Shown piece by piece: positions 1 through 12,579 of a DNA stretch of 64,000 bases. The DNA is taken from NCBI GenBank assembly GCA_022495005.1, contig JAGYXB010001962.1, positions 930,001 to 994,000 of the forward strand, given 5' to 3'. How positions within the stretch are numbered: the stretch's first letter is position 1; every line of letters begins with the position of its first letter. The position numbers and the translations under genes are program-made. The DNA is from Rhyacophila brunnea (lineage: Eukaryota > Arthropoda > Insecta > Trichoptera > Rhyacophilidae). Below the pieces are notes generated by a model. That model was not told where the DNA came from. It ran no database searches and saw nothing but the letters and a program-made list of their open reading frames with translations.

Positions 1-5
1 GGAAT

Positions 6-348
6 CATGGCTCCCACATCTTGAAACAGGCTTCCAGGCCAGGATATTTGGCGGGCCCACCTACATATCGCTAAGGTTAAGGGCAACGTGATGGTCTACA
101 GTAGTGTTTTCAAAATTCTACACGGAAATTATTATTTAAGTATATCACATCAAATTGCGAAGCACAATCACATATTTAAACGATTCAAAAGCCTTTGAAA
201 TAAAGTAATGCGACTTTTTTAAAAACTATTAGAGTAAATTTGTGATGTGTGTTAATCTCACTTAGCTGTGCAACCCGCCACGCCGGGGCCCTCCTATGCC
301 CGGGTCCCCAGGCTAGAGCCCTGTCAGCCCCCCTTTTTGGGGGCCATG
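6..348. mobile_element. Family A MITE (8-bp TSD, CATGGCCCCCAC ends), copy 1
   Basis: The ends are inverted: CATGGCTCCCAC at the left and GGGGGCCATG at the right. The 8 bases after the right end are AAAGGAAT. The five bases before the left end (window bases 1-5) are GGAAT, so the target duplication fits but is cut by the window edge. The interior carries the family hallmarks: a C-rich block near each end, a 'gctctacagtagcgtttt'-type stretch and 'gtgtttatctcac'. There is no coding capacity. An 8-bp duplication fits hAT or P superfamily elements. Confidence 0.85.
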
Positions 349-378
349 AAAGGAATTTGTTAGATTTTATGAAGCCAT

Positions 379-578
379 CGATATCGAAATAACGTTTTTA
401 CGTAACTCATTTGGTTTTTTTTTAATATCTTGTACAATAGAACTGCAATATAAATAAATATTTTTCTTCTAAACTAGTCGATATCGAAATAACGTTTTTA
501 CGTAACTCATTTGTTTTTTTTTTAATATCTTGTACAATGGAACTGCAATATAAATAAATATTTTTCTTCTAAACTAGT
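379..578. repeat. Tandem duplication, two 100-bp units
   Basis: Units 379-478 and 479-578 are almost identical (CGATATCGAAATAACG start, AAACTAGT end), differing at about two bases. This is a simple head-to-tail duplication; no coding content is seen. Confidence 0.9.
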
Positions 579-1084
579 GTTTTTGTTAGTCCTTGGTCTC
601 AATTAAACAACATTTATATGTATTTATATGCAAAGTTGTACCCAGACTTTCGCGTAACTTCGGGGTATTACTGTGTACTTACCATAGAGGTCGTAGTATA
701 TTAATATTAAGTGTTTACCAAAAGTCATTTAGCACGTAAGCTAAAAAAATAGATATGTCAATTATGTCGTAACATGAACATGTCGTTTGGAAGCACGGAT
801 GTGATGCATGAGATTTAGTATTATTACCGATAATAGCTTTGTTATAATTACTGTCATATTGATATATTATTTAGCTGAAGTTCACAAGTAGATAATAGGA
901 ATATAGTTGTAGGTACTGTCCAATCATTCGTATATTCCAGGAATGGGCATACACGAAATCAACGAGAGCCACATTCTAGATTTTCATATATAAAGAGCCA
1001 CACCATCAGTGATGTCCCGTGGAGGTAGGCAGATTGAGCGTCGCTCGGGGGCGGCAGTTACACGAAGGGCGGCAAAAAAAAATA

Positions 1085-2059
1085 GGTAGGGCAGAGCGGG
1101 GTCATTTGAGCCACGGGGTCACCTGAGCCACCCGTATTATCACTCTAACGCTGCATTATAGATACAAGCGGTGGATTCCGAACAAAGCAGGAGGGGTAGA
1201 CAGCCAATCCACAATTGCATCAGTCACCGTCCGGTGTTCGATGTGACTGTGAACGTGCGATGTTACTATTTTCACGCCAAAAGTAAAGAAAGCAGTTCCT
1301 CATACTTTTTGGTCTCAAGACTCTCAAGCACATGTCTGTGGTGTTACGGCAATCAAGTAAATGTATTTTGGTTTAACAATAGTGTGTTTATGCGATGACA
1401 GTATCAAAAATAATCTATTTTCAATAGTCTTTGGGTGGCTCAATCCAATTAGTAATAATTTGGGGAAGGGGTCATTTGAGCCATAACAAACGTACACCTG
1501 AAAGTAACAGATACACCTGAGAAGGACCAGCTTGCTGCAGAACAAAGTAAACGGAAAAGTGAGGGTAGCAAGAAGATAGTAAAATCGAAGAAACTTTCAG
1601 TGAAGAAAGCTATTTTGAAGAGTTCCTCTGAATCTGATGGAAGAGACACGACCTGTTAAGAAAACTAAAAATCTCCAAAAGAAGAAAAAAGTACAGACAA
1701 GTATAACTATATGTTCCTATTGTTTTCTAATAATTTGGATTAAAGATTTAAGAAAGATTTTGTTTGTATTTTATATTGCTCTGATGAAAAAAACCTTTAT
1801 ACGCCCACTGGCTCAACTGACCCCATTGGGTGGCTCAGTTGACCCCACTAGGTGGGGTCAACTGAGCCATCTGGCATTTGTGACATTAATGTAAATTTAG
1901 TCTTGTAAACATCGTCTTTATTACAGTTTTTTGATGAAGTTACATGACCAAATAAACAACTTAACTGGTTTAAAAGATATCATTTCTTATTTCTTCATTA
2001 ATTAGAAGCCATACTGCTTTGAGCAAAATCATGATCAAGTGACCCCGCTCTGCCCTACC
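1085..2059. mobile_element. Pogo/mariner-like TIR element flanked by TA
   Basis: The termini GGTAGGGCAGAGCGGGGTCA and its inverted copy at 2040-2059 are each flanked by TA, the hallmark target duplication of Tc1/mariner/pogo elements. The element sits inside family E sequence that continues on both sides. The motif GGGGTCA-nn-TGAGCCA recurs near both ends. A Lys/Ser-rich reading frame near 1500-1660 (+) resembles the charged tail of a pogo-type transposase, but no DDE domain is visible. Confidence 0.75.
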
Positions 2060-2139
2060 TAAATTTAGTAATAACGGAAATGTCTTTCGATTAAAAAAAT
2101 CAGTTCGCTGGATGGAAACAAAATGTATAAATTAACATA

Positions 2140-2396
2140 CCGTCACTGTTCTGGCAGAAGACACTAATTCGAAAAAATGAAATATTGAGTTAGTACCAAA
2201 ATGTTCCTTATTTCAAACTTTACCGTCTGGAAACCTTCTTAATAAATAAATAGTCTTTATTTTAAAGTCATCCTTTTTACGATTACTTAATAAACTCACA
2301 TGATAGACCATTATTTCAAACATTTGAACAACTTCAAAGTCAAATTACTCAAAACTAGTATTCTCCAGTTAGTGTGTTCTGCCAGAACAGAGACGA
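2140..2396. mobile_element. Family L mariner-like MITE, copy 1
   Basis: 257 bp with inverted ends CGTCACTGTTCTGGCAGAA and TTCTGCCAGAACAGAGACG, flanked by TA on both sides. A second copy of exactly the same length lies at 49350-49606. Non-coding. Confidence 0.88.
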
Positions 2397-2777
2397 TACA
2401 GGGTTTAAGATTACTGTATTTTTTTTTGTCGGGTTTGCGATGTCTAGTTTACTTTCGTTGTCTTTGGGCGTCACGCCCAAGTCCAAATATTTTTGCCAGT
2501 GATTAGCGAGTTTGCCAGGTGTATTTTTAAATGTAACTGAAACCGTGGACTTGCAATATTGTCTATTTAAGTGGACGTTGTGGTATATATTTTGTTAGTA
2601 GTGTATCCATACAACGATACAACACATTTCTTTAGAGATTGGAGTCGTGAAAAGATGATTAAAAAATACTGTATAAAATGGGGTCGCATTTTGACTAGGG
2701 ACGTCGCTGATGTCACCATAGCACGTAGTATTAAATACACAAATTAAAATTTAATACGCGCATCTTGTCATCTGCAC

Positions 2778-3513
2778 TAGGGATCCCGAGCTATTTTCGA
2801 TACCTATGAATCCCGGGATTGATAAACATAATCCCGGGATTTCGGAAGTGATTTTTTTATCAATTTTTATGGAAAATAAAATAAAAGCGAAAATATAACA
2901 GAAAAAATACTTTTAATAAAAAATAACTACATTAGAAATGAACTGAGTTTGAATGAAGTTTGATTTATACCCATGCGTAGGTTGCCGATTCATTTTATTT
3001 TTTCACGTAAATTATTAAAAATGAGAAAGATTGGAAAAAACAATGCTTCGCACTTTTAACAAAGTAATTCCACCATGATATCATACGTTTTACGGCAGTT
3101 TCATATTTGTCTGACTAATTATATTTATGAAGCGGAAAGGCCATAAGTACGCCATGATTATTTGCTTTAATATTTTAAATCTCGCTAATCCATTCATTAA
3201 GTCTTTACTATCAGAAACAGCAATCTTCTATTAAATTTACATTATTATTTAAATTACAATATTATTTACTCCGTTAAACTTGTGTATTTCCAAGATTGAA
3301 CGTATACAATATTAACAATAAATGTCTTAAATTGTATAAATTATACTAGATTTATTTTTGATCGATTTTATCAATGTTATTTTTAAATATAAATATTTTA
3401 TATTAACAATGGAAAAAATGTTAATCCCGGGACCAGTCCCGGGATCCCGGGATTGTCAAATTGTAATCCCGAAATCCCGGGATCAGAATTTTAGCTCGGG
3501 ATTGAATTCCCTA
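2778..3513. mobile_element. hAT-like element with TAGGGATCCCG ends
   Basis: The ends TAGGGATCCCGAGCT and AGCTCGGGATTGAATTCCCTA are inverted and flanked by a perfect 8-bp duplication ATCTGCAC (2770-2777 and 3514-3521). Both subterminal regions carry several TCCCGGGAT palindromes, the kind of repeated subterminal site bound by hAT transposases. No transposase frame is present; it is non-autonomous. Confidence 0.88.
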
Positions 3514-3521
3514 ATCTGCAC

Positions 3522-4762
3522 CTCCCGGGATTCGCAACCGTATGCCTGACCACTAAGCTATATTATAATATGTAAAATATGTTGTATTGAGTTATTTCAT
3601 TAGTGACATACTAATATATTATTGACATCAGCGTGGAAAAATACACAATCACAACAATGTCAAGTGTGTTCCGCAAATAAGTAATTATTATTAATCAGTA
3701 TGAAAAAGTACCTACCAATAATAACAATTTACTGGTGTGGTTTTAAACTAGGATAATACGTATTATTATATTGTTTATAATTATAACATTATAACAACGC
3801 ATAAAAATATCACAGTAATTTTACAAATAAGACTTATAAATAATCAATTAAAATATTGTATGACTATGCTCAGGGACGCGCTAAACGGGGTATTGGGGTG
3901 CGCAACACCCCGGAGGCAGGATTGCGTAAAGTGAATCTCATGTGAAAATATATATAAATATATAATTTACCTACGTGTGTTGTATATTGCCGAATAGTGA
4001 CATCCAAAGGGCGGCAAATTTAAGAAATAAACCAAAATATATTTAATAATCGATACATAATAGACAATAGTAATAGGTACTTACATACTTACTATGTATG
4101 ATCTCCAATCTACGACTAATGACATGTATTACAGTATACTGAAAACTGTTATATTAAGTCTCAATAACTGTTTCAACCCCTTCAAAATAACCCTTTCTCA
4201 TAAGAGACATATTAAGGCTAAATATTATAATTTATAATGATGGCTCATTGTCTAAAAATACTTTGGTAGTGGTCCTGTTTTAGTATCACTTTTATGCGTT
4301 TAAGCTCCACCTCTATATACACGAAGGTTTTCATCAACATCTTTAAATGCACACTAGCAGGAATATGTTACTGACTCAAAACAACACATTCCTGGCAGTG
4401 TTCTGCATACAACCGCAAATAAGTAAGATAATCCCAATAAATTTAATATATAATTAAAATAATGGGTATGGGAAAATATCTTTTAATAAATGATTTTACT
4501 GACTTCTCATAGTCCAGAAAATAGTAATGAAATAAAAAACTATAGCCCTCCAATATAATATTATGACGTGTCATTATGAAAAATAATATAATTAATAACA
4601 TAACTTATGATTATGTTGTTATGATTTATGAATTACTCAGCAATCAATGGTGTTCAGTTGCGTTCCCACTATGTACCTATTAATATTATTATATTATGTT
4701 TGTCACAATATCCCCAATTCAGTGTTGCCATCTTTTTATTTACTAATTAATCGTAGTAAATA
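3522..4762. other. No gene seen; AT-rich spacer
   Basis: AT-rich sequence with no credible exon. A short GC-rich patch near 3870-3930 (around AACACCCCGG) stands out but was not matched to another copy. Possible family E debris lies near 3990-4025. Confidence 0.5.
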
Positions 4763-4763
4763 C

Positions 4764-5803
4764 CAGTAGCGAAGGGTGGAGGCATTAAGCCCACCAACGT
4801 GGCGCTCGGTGCGCTCTCTACGAAGTAGACCCCTCCCACCCGCGCATTACCCTTCACATATGTAATAAGGGGCTCAAGGAGCACAAAATAATTATTATCA
4901 TCAGCGTCTCTCATAACAAAGCAATAAAAATATTAATACATTTCTCGGGGCTTGTAATTAATATTCACGATGACATCATTATACCAGCGAAATATCGGAC
5001 ACGCAATAACTAAACAAAGAGTTCACTGTTATTAAAAAATGGCTTCTCGCCCGTCGTGATTTTGCTTGCCGTGTTCAATGAATGGACTACGTTGTATTTT
5101 CGTTAATTCGTATCGCTGAGAAGCCAAAAAACGATGAATCATGGGGCAGGTGGGCACAATGCGTCGTCAAATCCAGTGTGCGCTGGCGTATTTGATTACG
5201 TTGTATTTTCGATGATTTACGCGCCACTTGTGAAATTTTGCGCGAGAGCCCCACTTGCTGCGTTAAGTGGGTTTTACGCCTAAGTTTTATCAGTCATACG
5301 TATTTGTTTTCATTGAAATAAGACTACATTTTACAGATGGTGTTGGTTAGTTTTTTAAATTCAATTAATCCCTGCGAATACCAAGCCATAATAGATAATA
5401 GTAAAAAAAATACTCGTCTATCCATAAAATTTAATATCTAAATATATGCAATTAGTTTATACATGGCTTTGGATATTTTCTAGATATAATAATATTTTTA
5501 TCTATTATGGTTTGGTTTAGGCAGGGCTTAATGGATTAAAAAAAAATAAACCAACAATATATTGTGTAATATAATATGTATTCATAATCCAACGAAAACA
5601 AATAAGTATGAATGAAAAACTGTGCACAATTTTGTACTATTATACAATTTGGTTTAGGCAGGGTTTAATTAAAAACAACCAATACCATCTGTACATAAAT
5701 TGTAGTATTATTTAAATAAAAACAAATACGTATAACTAACAAAGTTTAATGTGTCCTATTTATGTCGGATCTTAACAGACTACCCCCACCCTTCGCCACT
5801 GGT
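4764..5803. mobile_element. Family C hAT-like MITE (CAGTRGCGAAGGGTG), long copy
   Basis: The left end CAGTAGCGAAGGGTGGAGG and right end CCCTTCGCCACTG are inverted. The flanking octamers GTAAATAC and GTGAATAC differ at one base, consistent with an 8-bp hAT duplication. The interior shows the family motifs around 'agtcatacgtatttgttttcattgaa' and 'taaaccctgcctaa'. Non-coding. Confidence 0.82.
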
Positions 5804-6236
5804 GAATACAAAGGTCTAAAAATTATACTTATTATTTTTCGTTAAAAATTCATAATATTTTTGGCATATTTGTGCGTACAATTATAGTATAAATTTCTAA
5901 AAAAAATATTGTAAGTAATTTTGTACTATAAATATAGCACGGTTTCCAAAACTGCTCTATAACACTAAGTGTATCTGTATATCAGAGCTTCCCAACCGGG
6001 TGTAACACAAATTTTTGTTACGAGCACGCTCCCCAACTGGTCAAACCCGCCCCTGAAATTAGTGGATGTTACTAGGTTTTTATTATGTTTAGAGATATCT
6101 AGTATTTAAATTATTTTTACGAATAAAGGTAAACGTCAAATAATCACCTATTCATTTAGAATCGAGTCTTCATAAGCGAGAAATCTAAGTAGAAGTTTTA
6201 TACCTATTTAAACTTGTGGTCAATAAGTAAATAAGT

Positions 6237-7130
6237 CATGGCCTCCATAAGTGGGGGGGGGGGGCTGACAAGGCTCCAGTCTGGGGACCGGCGTGGTGGG
6301 TCGACCAGTTGTGAGATAAACAGTCACCACAATTTCGTTCTATTATAAAAAGTCTATTTTACTTAATAAAAATTACCATTTTAAAGTAGGTATGTAGTTG
6401 TGCAACGTAATTTGATGTGATATGTTGATTGATATAACTAAATGATAATTCACATGTATAATTTTATATTATAATTATTTTTAGTGTTTCCTGAATAATA
6501 AAAAACGTCTATTGATACAATATCGAAAGGACGCATGTTATTTGGCTACCACAAGAGGGGGACACGACCAGTTGTTCATAATCGACCGTGTTTAGGAAAA
6601 AGAGCGTAAACCACACAGAACCAATTTTACAGGAGGCAAAAAACGTTTTTTGAATGATTTTGGTTTAATATTAATAAAAAAATAGGCACAGACATTGGGT
6701 GCATGATGATTGATGATTTGGTGTAATATCTTTTCGATCTACTAATAATTAAAGAAGTTATTACAGAAAAATCATTAAACTTAAAACTTAATTGAAAGCT
6801 CAATTAAAACCTGAATTTAGATAATAAATTGGCATTTGCGGCTTACTTCCTTTTTACAGAACGTGTATTTAGTTGTATACATTGTTAATATCTAATAAAA
6901 GCGCTTTTCGAAAAATCGAGGGTTACGCCCTTTTTCCTTAACACAGTTATCATATTATGATAACTCAGTAATTCAAAGGGATTTATTTAAAAATATAGAA
7001 ATCGCTAAAATACACGGAATACCATTTGAGAAACACTACTGTAGATCATCACACCCTTAAGCATGACGATAGGTAGGGGGGCCCGCCAGACATCCTAACC
7101 TAGGGACCCGCTACAGAATGTGGGGCCATG
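6237..7130. mobile_element. Family A MITE, reversed copy with a nested element
   Basis: It starts CATGGCCTCCATAAG and ends GTGGGGCCATG, with the C-rich blocks reversed relative to copy 1. The flanking octamers AAATAAGT and AAATACCT share 6 of 8 bases. It is split by the TIR element at 6585-6946. Confidence 0.8.
6585..6946. mobile_element. TIR element (GTTTAGGAAAAAGRGCGTAA), copy 1
   Basis: The inverted ends GTGTTTAGGAAAAAGAGCG and CGCCCTTTTTCCTTAACAC lie inside family A. A second copy lies at 50986-51380 with the same interior ('gcaaagacattggatgcatgatgattgatg'-type sequence). Non-coding; superfamily unclear. Confidence 0.8.
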
Positions 7131-8489
7131 AAATACCTAATACCTATTATCAAATATTATCATTCACCTCTGTGGGTCCCAATAAGATTTTTTACATCCG
7201 GTAAAAACAATGATTAATTTATTTATTCTTCTTCATACCATGTGAACCAGTGATGGAGTGACTGATTGATGTGAGTGAACTGCACATGGGCATTCGTGAT
7301 TGTTACGTGTTTTTTTATCTTTAAGTTTGCTTTGATTGTTGTTAATTTCATGGCTATTAAAAATATTGTATTATTATTATTTTATAGTATCACACATAGT
7401 TACGTGTGTATGTTTTTTAGGCGCGTAAAAACACGCGGGTTTAAAGATCAAAGTTTCCGTAACGTATCCGAAATGAAATAGATAAAAAAATATTTATCTA
7501 AAGTAAGATAATAAATAAATACTAGTACATAAGTGGCGAATGAGTAGTGCGGAGAAAGTGTTGATAATTAATTATTATTATTATTACTTTACAATATGTG
7601 TGGAAACCAAAGGTAATTAATTCATCATTCATCAATGATTGTAAAGAAAACTGTAGCAGACTCAGAGTAATAATATAAAGAGAGTGGATATCGTTCGGCA
7701 AAATGAAGCCGTGTATCTTGCGTATAACCCACAGTAGAATCTCAATTTTATTATTATTAACTTAACTATGAAACGTTATACCATGTTGCTTCTCACTCTC
7801 AGTACGTCTACCAAATTTAAACACAACATAGTTAACCATGTTTTCTACTAAATTAACTAAGAACAATTACCTCAAACTTTATATTTAACCCAAAAATTAT
7901 AAATTTTGGCAACACGTGTTCGCAGTTTTTAAATGACTAGTCATTCCAATCAATATTTACCGGCTACAGCCATAGACATTCTATCTTACTCTAATGCATA
8001 TTGTGGAGATATAAGCGTGTCGAATGCTTTCTCACTCGCACTTATTGTTCTTTTTTGTTCAGGCGTTGGTCGCAGATTATTTTTTTGCACTTACCTACTA
8101 GGTGAGGTACACATCAAAATTCATTACAGGTTTAGCCAGTGACATTATTTGAAGACTTAGAAGCGGTGACGTCCCGTGGGGGTAGCGGTACTTTATAAAA
8201 AGCGTTTTCATGAAGCAGACGATACGGTCACTCTGTTAGGCAGTGCCTACTGATATCTTAGTTTAAAAATAACCGAAGCATAAAAATTCTGGCAAAATAA
8301 CCATTGTTTCAATCATAGGCGGCCTCCAAACTTGATATACACGTATCTAAAACTACCGTTTGAGAGTATGTTGCTTGGAAATGCAGTAATCATCGTGAGG
8401 TGTATGTAATTTTTTTTATTTGTCTGTTAAAGATAGCTAAAAAAATATGTAGTGGAGGTAGGTATCCAACGAATTTGCATATGATCTGA
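7131..8489. other. No gene seen
   Basis: AT-rich spacer with only chance reading frames. A short family E-like scrap (GTGACGTCCCGTGGGGG) lies near 8165. Confidence 0.45.
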
Positions 8490-8497
8490 GTCTAAAA

Positions 8498-9288
8498 CAG
8501 CGATTTCCAAACTGGGAGGCGCGGAGTGTTACAAAGGGAGGCGCGAAAAGTTTAACACAATAATTAATTAATGTAGCCACAGTTTTGCAATTTGCAAATG
8601 CATAGTTTATAAAGCAGCCACTAGTTATAAACTACATAAAAAATAGTCATATAAAAGGTTGTTTGCAAACCTGTCTGAAAATATGGAGACTAATTTTATA
8701 ATACCTCACTTTTATACTATTGTGAAGCGCGCTGGCTATCTCGTGAAAAATGAAATAAAAGGTTCAAATCATAATGTTGAAATTTGGGGAAAATTTGTTT
8801 AGGAACGATAATTTTGTTGTTAAACTTGTCTATTTGGTTTAAATTAAAAAAAAAATCAGTGATTAAATCAATGCAACGACCACTAATGCATTCACTGATT
8901 TAAAAAGACAAAGTGAAGGCATTCATATAAAATGGAGCTTTGGAAATCAAAATTACAAAAAAATAAGTTCGCCATGTTTCCACTTTTAAATTTCTGCGCC
9001 AGGTAGGTATATTGAGGCAAACAAAAATCTATTTACGGAGTTCTTGGTTAGTTTGCTAATGCACTTTTTACATTATTTTATTAATGCCTTTGTTTCAGGG
9101 CTATTAACTATTTTAAATATGTGGTTGTGCGTTGCAATTTGATGCCTTTTTCATTTTTGTATGAGTGCATTGTTGACTATTTAAAAAGTTCTCTGTATTA
9201 TTCAATGAAAAAAATGGGGTGGGGGGAGGCGCCAAGATTAGATTTTTTAAGAAGGGAGTCGTAGTAACATAAAGTTTGGAAACCATTG
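8498..9288. mobile_element. Non-autonomous hAT element with 8-bp TSD
   Basis: The left end CAGCGATTTCCAAACTGG and right end AGTTTGGAAACCATTG are of the classic hAT CAGNG-TT-CCAAACT type. A perfect duplication GTCTAAAA flanks it (8490-8497 and 9289-9296). At 791 bp it could retain transposase scraps, but I see no convincing frame. Confidence 0.9.
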
Positions 9289-9296
9289 GTCTAAAA

Positions 9297-10134
9297 ATTA
9301 GAGGACGACATTCGAAGAATGCATAAGGGAGACGCTTTGATTAGGGGCGTCACTGCTTGGAAGTCTGATATAAATAATAATAAAAAAAAGTTATTCCATT
9401 CCAACTACCAACGTAGGTAATACGTTAACGGCCCACATGCTCAGCGTAGGTCAACTGTGATCCTGGACATTCCAGATAATCTATTTATATAATTTTGAAG
9501 TCTTCTTATTATCCTTTATATTTATTTTAAACATTTGATGACTGCATAAAGTATTTTTATTACATCAAATAGTATTCTTTTAAACCTCTCGCTCTAATGT
9601 TTTAGAATATAGTCATATTTCGGTACATAACTGTGCAGTGGTGTTAGGATTTTTTACATTTATTAATTTTTAAACGCATTTATAAACCATTAGTATAATT
9701 TATTACGAGATAATTTTGTAAAATATTCACGATAAAAAATTATATTGATAATCTGTGATCCCAAATTTGACAAGAATTAGGCATTTTATTATTCAAAAAA
9801 TCGGCAAGATTAACACATTTGAAGATGATTCTAAAGATACTTATTATAAGCTATGTCTTTGACCATTCAAGTGTGATAAACATCTTATGAATAATGATTG
9901 CTTTATGATAATTATTGACCTAAGAATAAGGTAGTGTTTTTTTGAAATACGCCATTTCTTTTGTCATTCCCCAGTAGTTAAGCTACAACATACGGCCGTA
10001 GCCATAAATTGACAAACTATAATTGAAGTAGGGAGTAAAATGATATTAACGCGCGTGTTTGAACATGCGTCAATCAATTTATTATTTATACTTATTTGTT
10101 ACCTGCCGCTTTCCTATGGTTTACTCACTATTCA
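9297..10134. other. No gene seen
   Basis: AT-rich spacer; no exon, RNA gene or clear repeat boundary recognised. Confidence 0.45.
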
Positions 10135-10142
10135 CTATGCAC

Positions 10143-10277
10143 CAGTGGCGAAGGGTGGAGGTAGGGTTTAATTGAATTTGAACATTGTACTCTTAGTTCA
10201 GTGAAAACAAATAAGTATGACTAAAAAGTTTAATGTGTTTTATGTTAAATCTTAACACCCTACCTCCCTCGCCACTG
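10143..10277. mobile_element. Family C MITE, short 135-bp copy
   Basis: The ends CAGTGGCGAAGGGTGGAGG and CTCCCTCGCCACTG are flanked by a perfect octamer CTATGCAC (10135-10142 and 10278-10285). It is an internally deleted form of the family also seen at 4764, 24817 and 38300. Confidence 0.93.
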
Positions 10278-10967
10278 CTATGCACATCCCTGTGGTTATT
10301 AGTTTCAATTTATTTATTGTTTGTCAAGTTAATGTCAAATCTTTTGTATTTTATTATTTTTTGACAGCTATCACAAATGAACAAATGCAATAAAAAAATC
10401 TTTAGACTTCTTACAGTACCTACATACAGACGTTAAAATTAGGTTCACTCTGTTTTTTTTGATCTTTTGTCATTTTATTTGACATTGGCAGGTACATCTT
10501 GCAAGAAAATCATCCATTGTGATACAATGAAAATATACCCATCATTATTTTGATTGAATTACATTTTTTTATTCTGACCTTGTGGGGTTAAGACAGCTGG
10601 TCATGCAATGCTTAATGGCGGTAAATTAAGGGGAAAAACGAGAAATTTTTAACTTGGTAATGAGTGTGATATCGTGGGAATGGCGATAATAATAAATTCG
10701 CATGCGGGTCTTGTGCAGATGGAATTCTGAAAGTCAATGAGTAAATTACATTTGATTTTTAAAGACGTATTGCAAATGTGCTTAAAACTGCATTTAAACA
10801 CTCTGATGGGTCTCTTTAGTGAGTAAACTAGTTTTTTTTAAATTTAAATAACAAAAAGCTGATAACATTTATGGTACCTACCATTAGTTGACTAGTAAGT
10901 GATGACTAGTATCTATAATTTAGACAAAAAATGAAATTAATTTATATATAATATTATATGTTAATCG

Positions 10968-11112
10968 GTTCTACAACCCTATGTGGATCTTGACCGCCTC
11001 ACGAAAGGGTTATCTTTGTCACTTGCTCAACAAATTTAATGAGAATTTGCCAGACCAGTGATTTGAACGACAATATAATCCGACACATTGCCGCTCGGCC
11101 ATCGCGGGCCGA
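10968..11112 (-). mobile_element. Degenerate tRNA-derived SINE (S1)
   Basis: Read on the minus strand, a head with box A-like GATGGCCGAGCGG is followed by a decayed box B (GTTCAAATC) and then the S1 body ('ttgctcaacaaattta' in plus orientation). It is much more diverged than the copies at 32660 and 53130. Confidence 0.6.
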
Positions 11113-12398
11113 CATAACAAATACCTACACATATTTACAATATTCGAATTCAATTTGTGCGAAATGCATCGTGTAATATCTAGTTGAAAGATTTGAGCAA
11201 TTAGTCTATGGATTTGAGAATGTCTGATTGTTTTTCAGGCAATGGTCACACTGTCGCGATTTTGTCAGTCTTCCGGTGTACAATATAATAATTAATAATG
11301 TATTAGGTTGTATTCGGGGAACCCCACCAGTGTTTCTAACCGTAAATACCTACTCTAATTTTGTATATCTCAAAGTATATTTCTTGGGAATACCTACTAT
11401 ATATTTTTTTTAATATTAATAGAAAAATTAGGGGGTCTATGTAGCAAAATTGTGTTTATACATTATAGTAACTCCGTGAATGAAAGTGATACTTGACGAA
11501 ATCCGTTTTCAGACAGAAAATAAATATTTTGGGCGGAATGTTAAAAACAGGTTTCGACCTCGTTTTTGGAGTTTTTTTTGTTATTGTATATAAATGCGTA
11601 CCTATACAAGTTTTCATACACTATTTAATTCGGTCCTTGTGGAAAGAATGATAGGTTTCTCATTAGTCATTACTCATTACCGATCACCTTTTTATGTATT
11701 CGTAAAATGAACTATTAATGAACATGAATTTTACGAATAATGGATAATTATGCCTGCGTACAAAACACGTAAAATAGTACCTATATACTTCATTAATTAA
11801 AAGATTGTTTAGTATTTAATAGTTGTTTGTTCACAGTTTATTGTCATGCTAATAATTACGGAAAAGCCATTTCGGAAATGACAAAATAGTGAATCTTTAA
11901 AATACACATACTTTTTAATAAAATACAGAAATATATAATATACACATGTGTACAATACTATATTATCTACCAATCTCTTTAATATGTATAGATTTTTAAT
12001 TTACTTGAAATACAAAAGAAATCGATTTAGGAATATAAACATTTTCGAAATACCTATTCATAGACAAAAATACCTTGGTATAGGAAGGAATAATACAAGA
12101 ATATTGTTAACATTATTGTCTGTATGTGAACAATGTTTTCTGTCAGCGAATACAAAAATAAACATCGATCAGAACATTTTAAAATCAGTTTTGAAGCAAC
12201 TTTCGAATATTTTTATAAAATGTTTACGAACGGACAGTGCAGCTTGGATTGGACTAAGCATACTTTGATAATCATCATACGTACTATGTATCATGTATAA
12301 ATTTATGTTTATAGGTTATGTTTAGATTCATAATAACACTTAATATTCAGTGTCGATTAGTGACAGTATAGAAACAAAATACTAATTTTATTGCTTAC
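11113..12398. other. No gene seen
   Basis: AT-rich sequence. The long plus-strand frame at 11948-12268 has low-complexity Ile/Asn/Lys composition and no domain, so I treat it as chance. If the minus-strand exon at 12399-12579 is real, this is its intron. Confidence 0.45.
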
Positions 12399-12579
12399 CT
12401 CTGATTGGAAACGGTTTCGTCATGATGGTTTCGGTCGTTGGTGGTAAAAGTCTTATAGTTTCTGGAGACATGACACTGGTACACAAATTTATTTCACTTG
12501 TTTTGTTTAATAAATCTCTTTTCTTGCCGATGCTACTTGTGCGCAGTCGCAGCGAGGGAGAAACGTTCAACACATCCAT
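12399..12579 (-). CDS. Candidate first coding exon, unknown gene
   Basis: An open frame begins with ATG at 12579 and runs 60 codons plus one base to a strong donor (CAGAG|GTAAGC, intron phase 1). The peptide starts MDVLNVSPSLRLRTSS and ends near TETIMTKPFPIRG. It is Ser/Thr/basic-rich with no transmembrane segment or signal peptide, like a cytosolic or extracellular leader. Base composition is visibly higher in GC than the surroundings, and the upstream 200 bases (12580-12800) are also GC- and CpG-richer. Downstream exons would lie left of 12399; none was recognised. I do not know the family. It lies about 1.1 kb from, and divergent to, the plus-strand exon at 13682. Confidence 0.4.

Larger units (their letters stand above)
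1007..2709 (-). mobile_element. Family E hAT-like MITE (reversed), split by two younger elements
   Basis: The left edge CAGTGATGTCCCGTGG and the right edge AGGGACGTCGCTG match the ends of the complete family E copies at 53993 and 55853. The interior resumes exactly after the inserted pogo-like element (2062 on, matching the reverse complement of 40890-40930) and again after the MITE ending at 2396. The flanking octamers are only partly alike (CACACCAT and a shifted GTCACCAT), so this copy is probably old. Confidence 0.75.

Noticed and set aside
5985..7040. hAT element between CAGAGCTTCCCAACC (5991) and a GAGAAACACTACTG-like end (about 7036)
   Set aside because: The right 'end' lies inside family A sequence (matching its gctctacagtagcgtttt block reversed), and no octamer duplication fits.
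11948..12268. 106-codon plus-strand frame
   Set aside because: Low-complexity Asn/Ile/Lys/Leu composition expected of AT-rich noise; no domain, no splice pattern.
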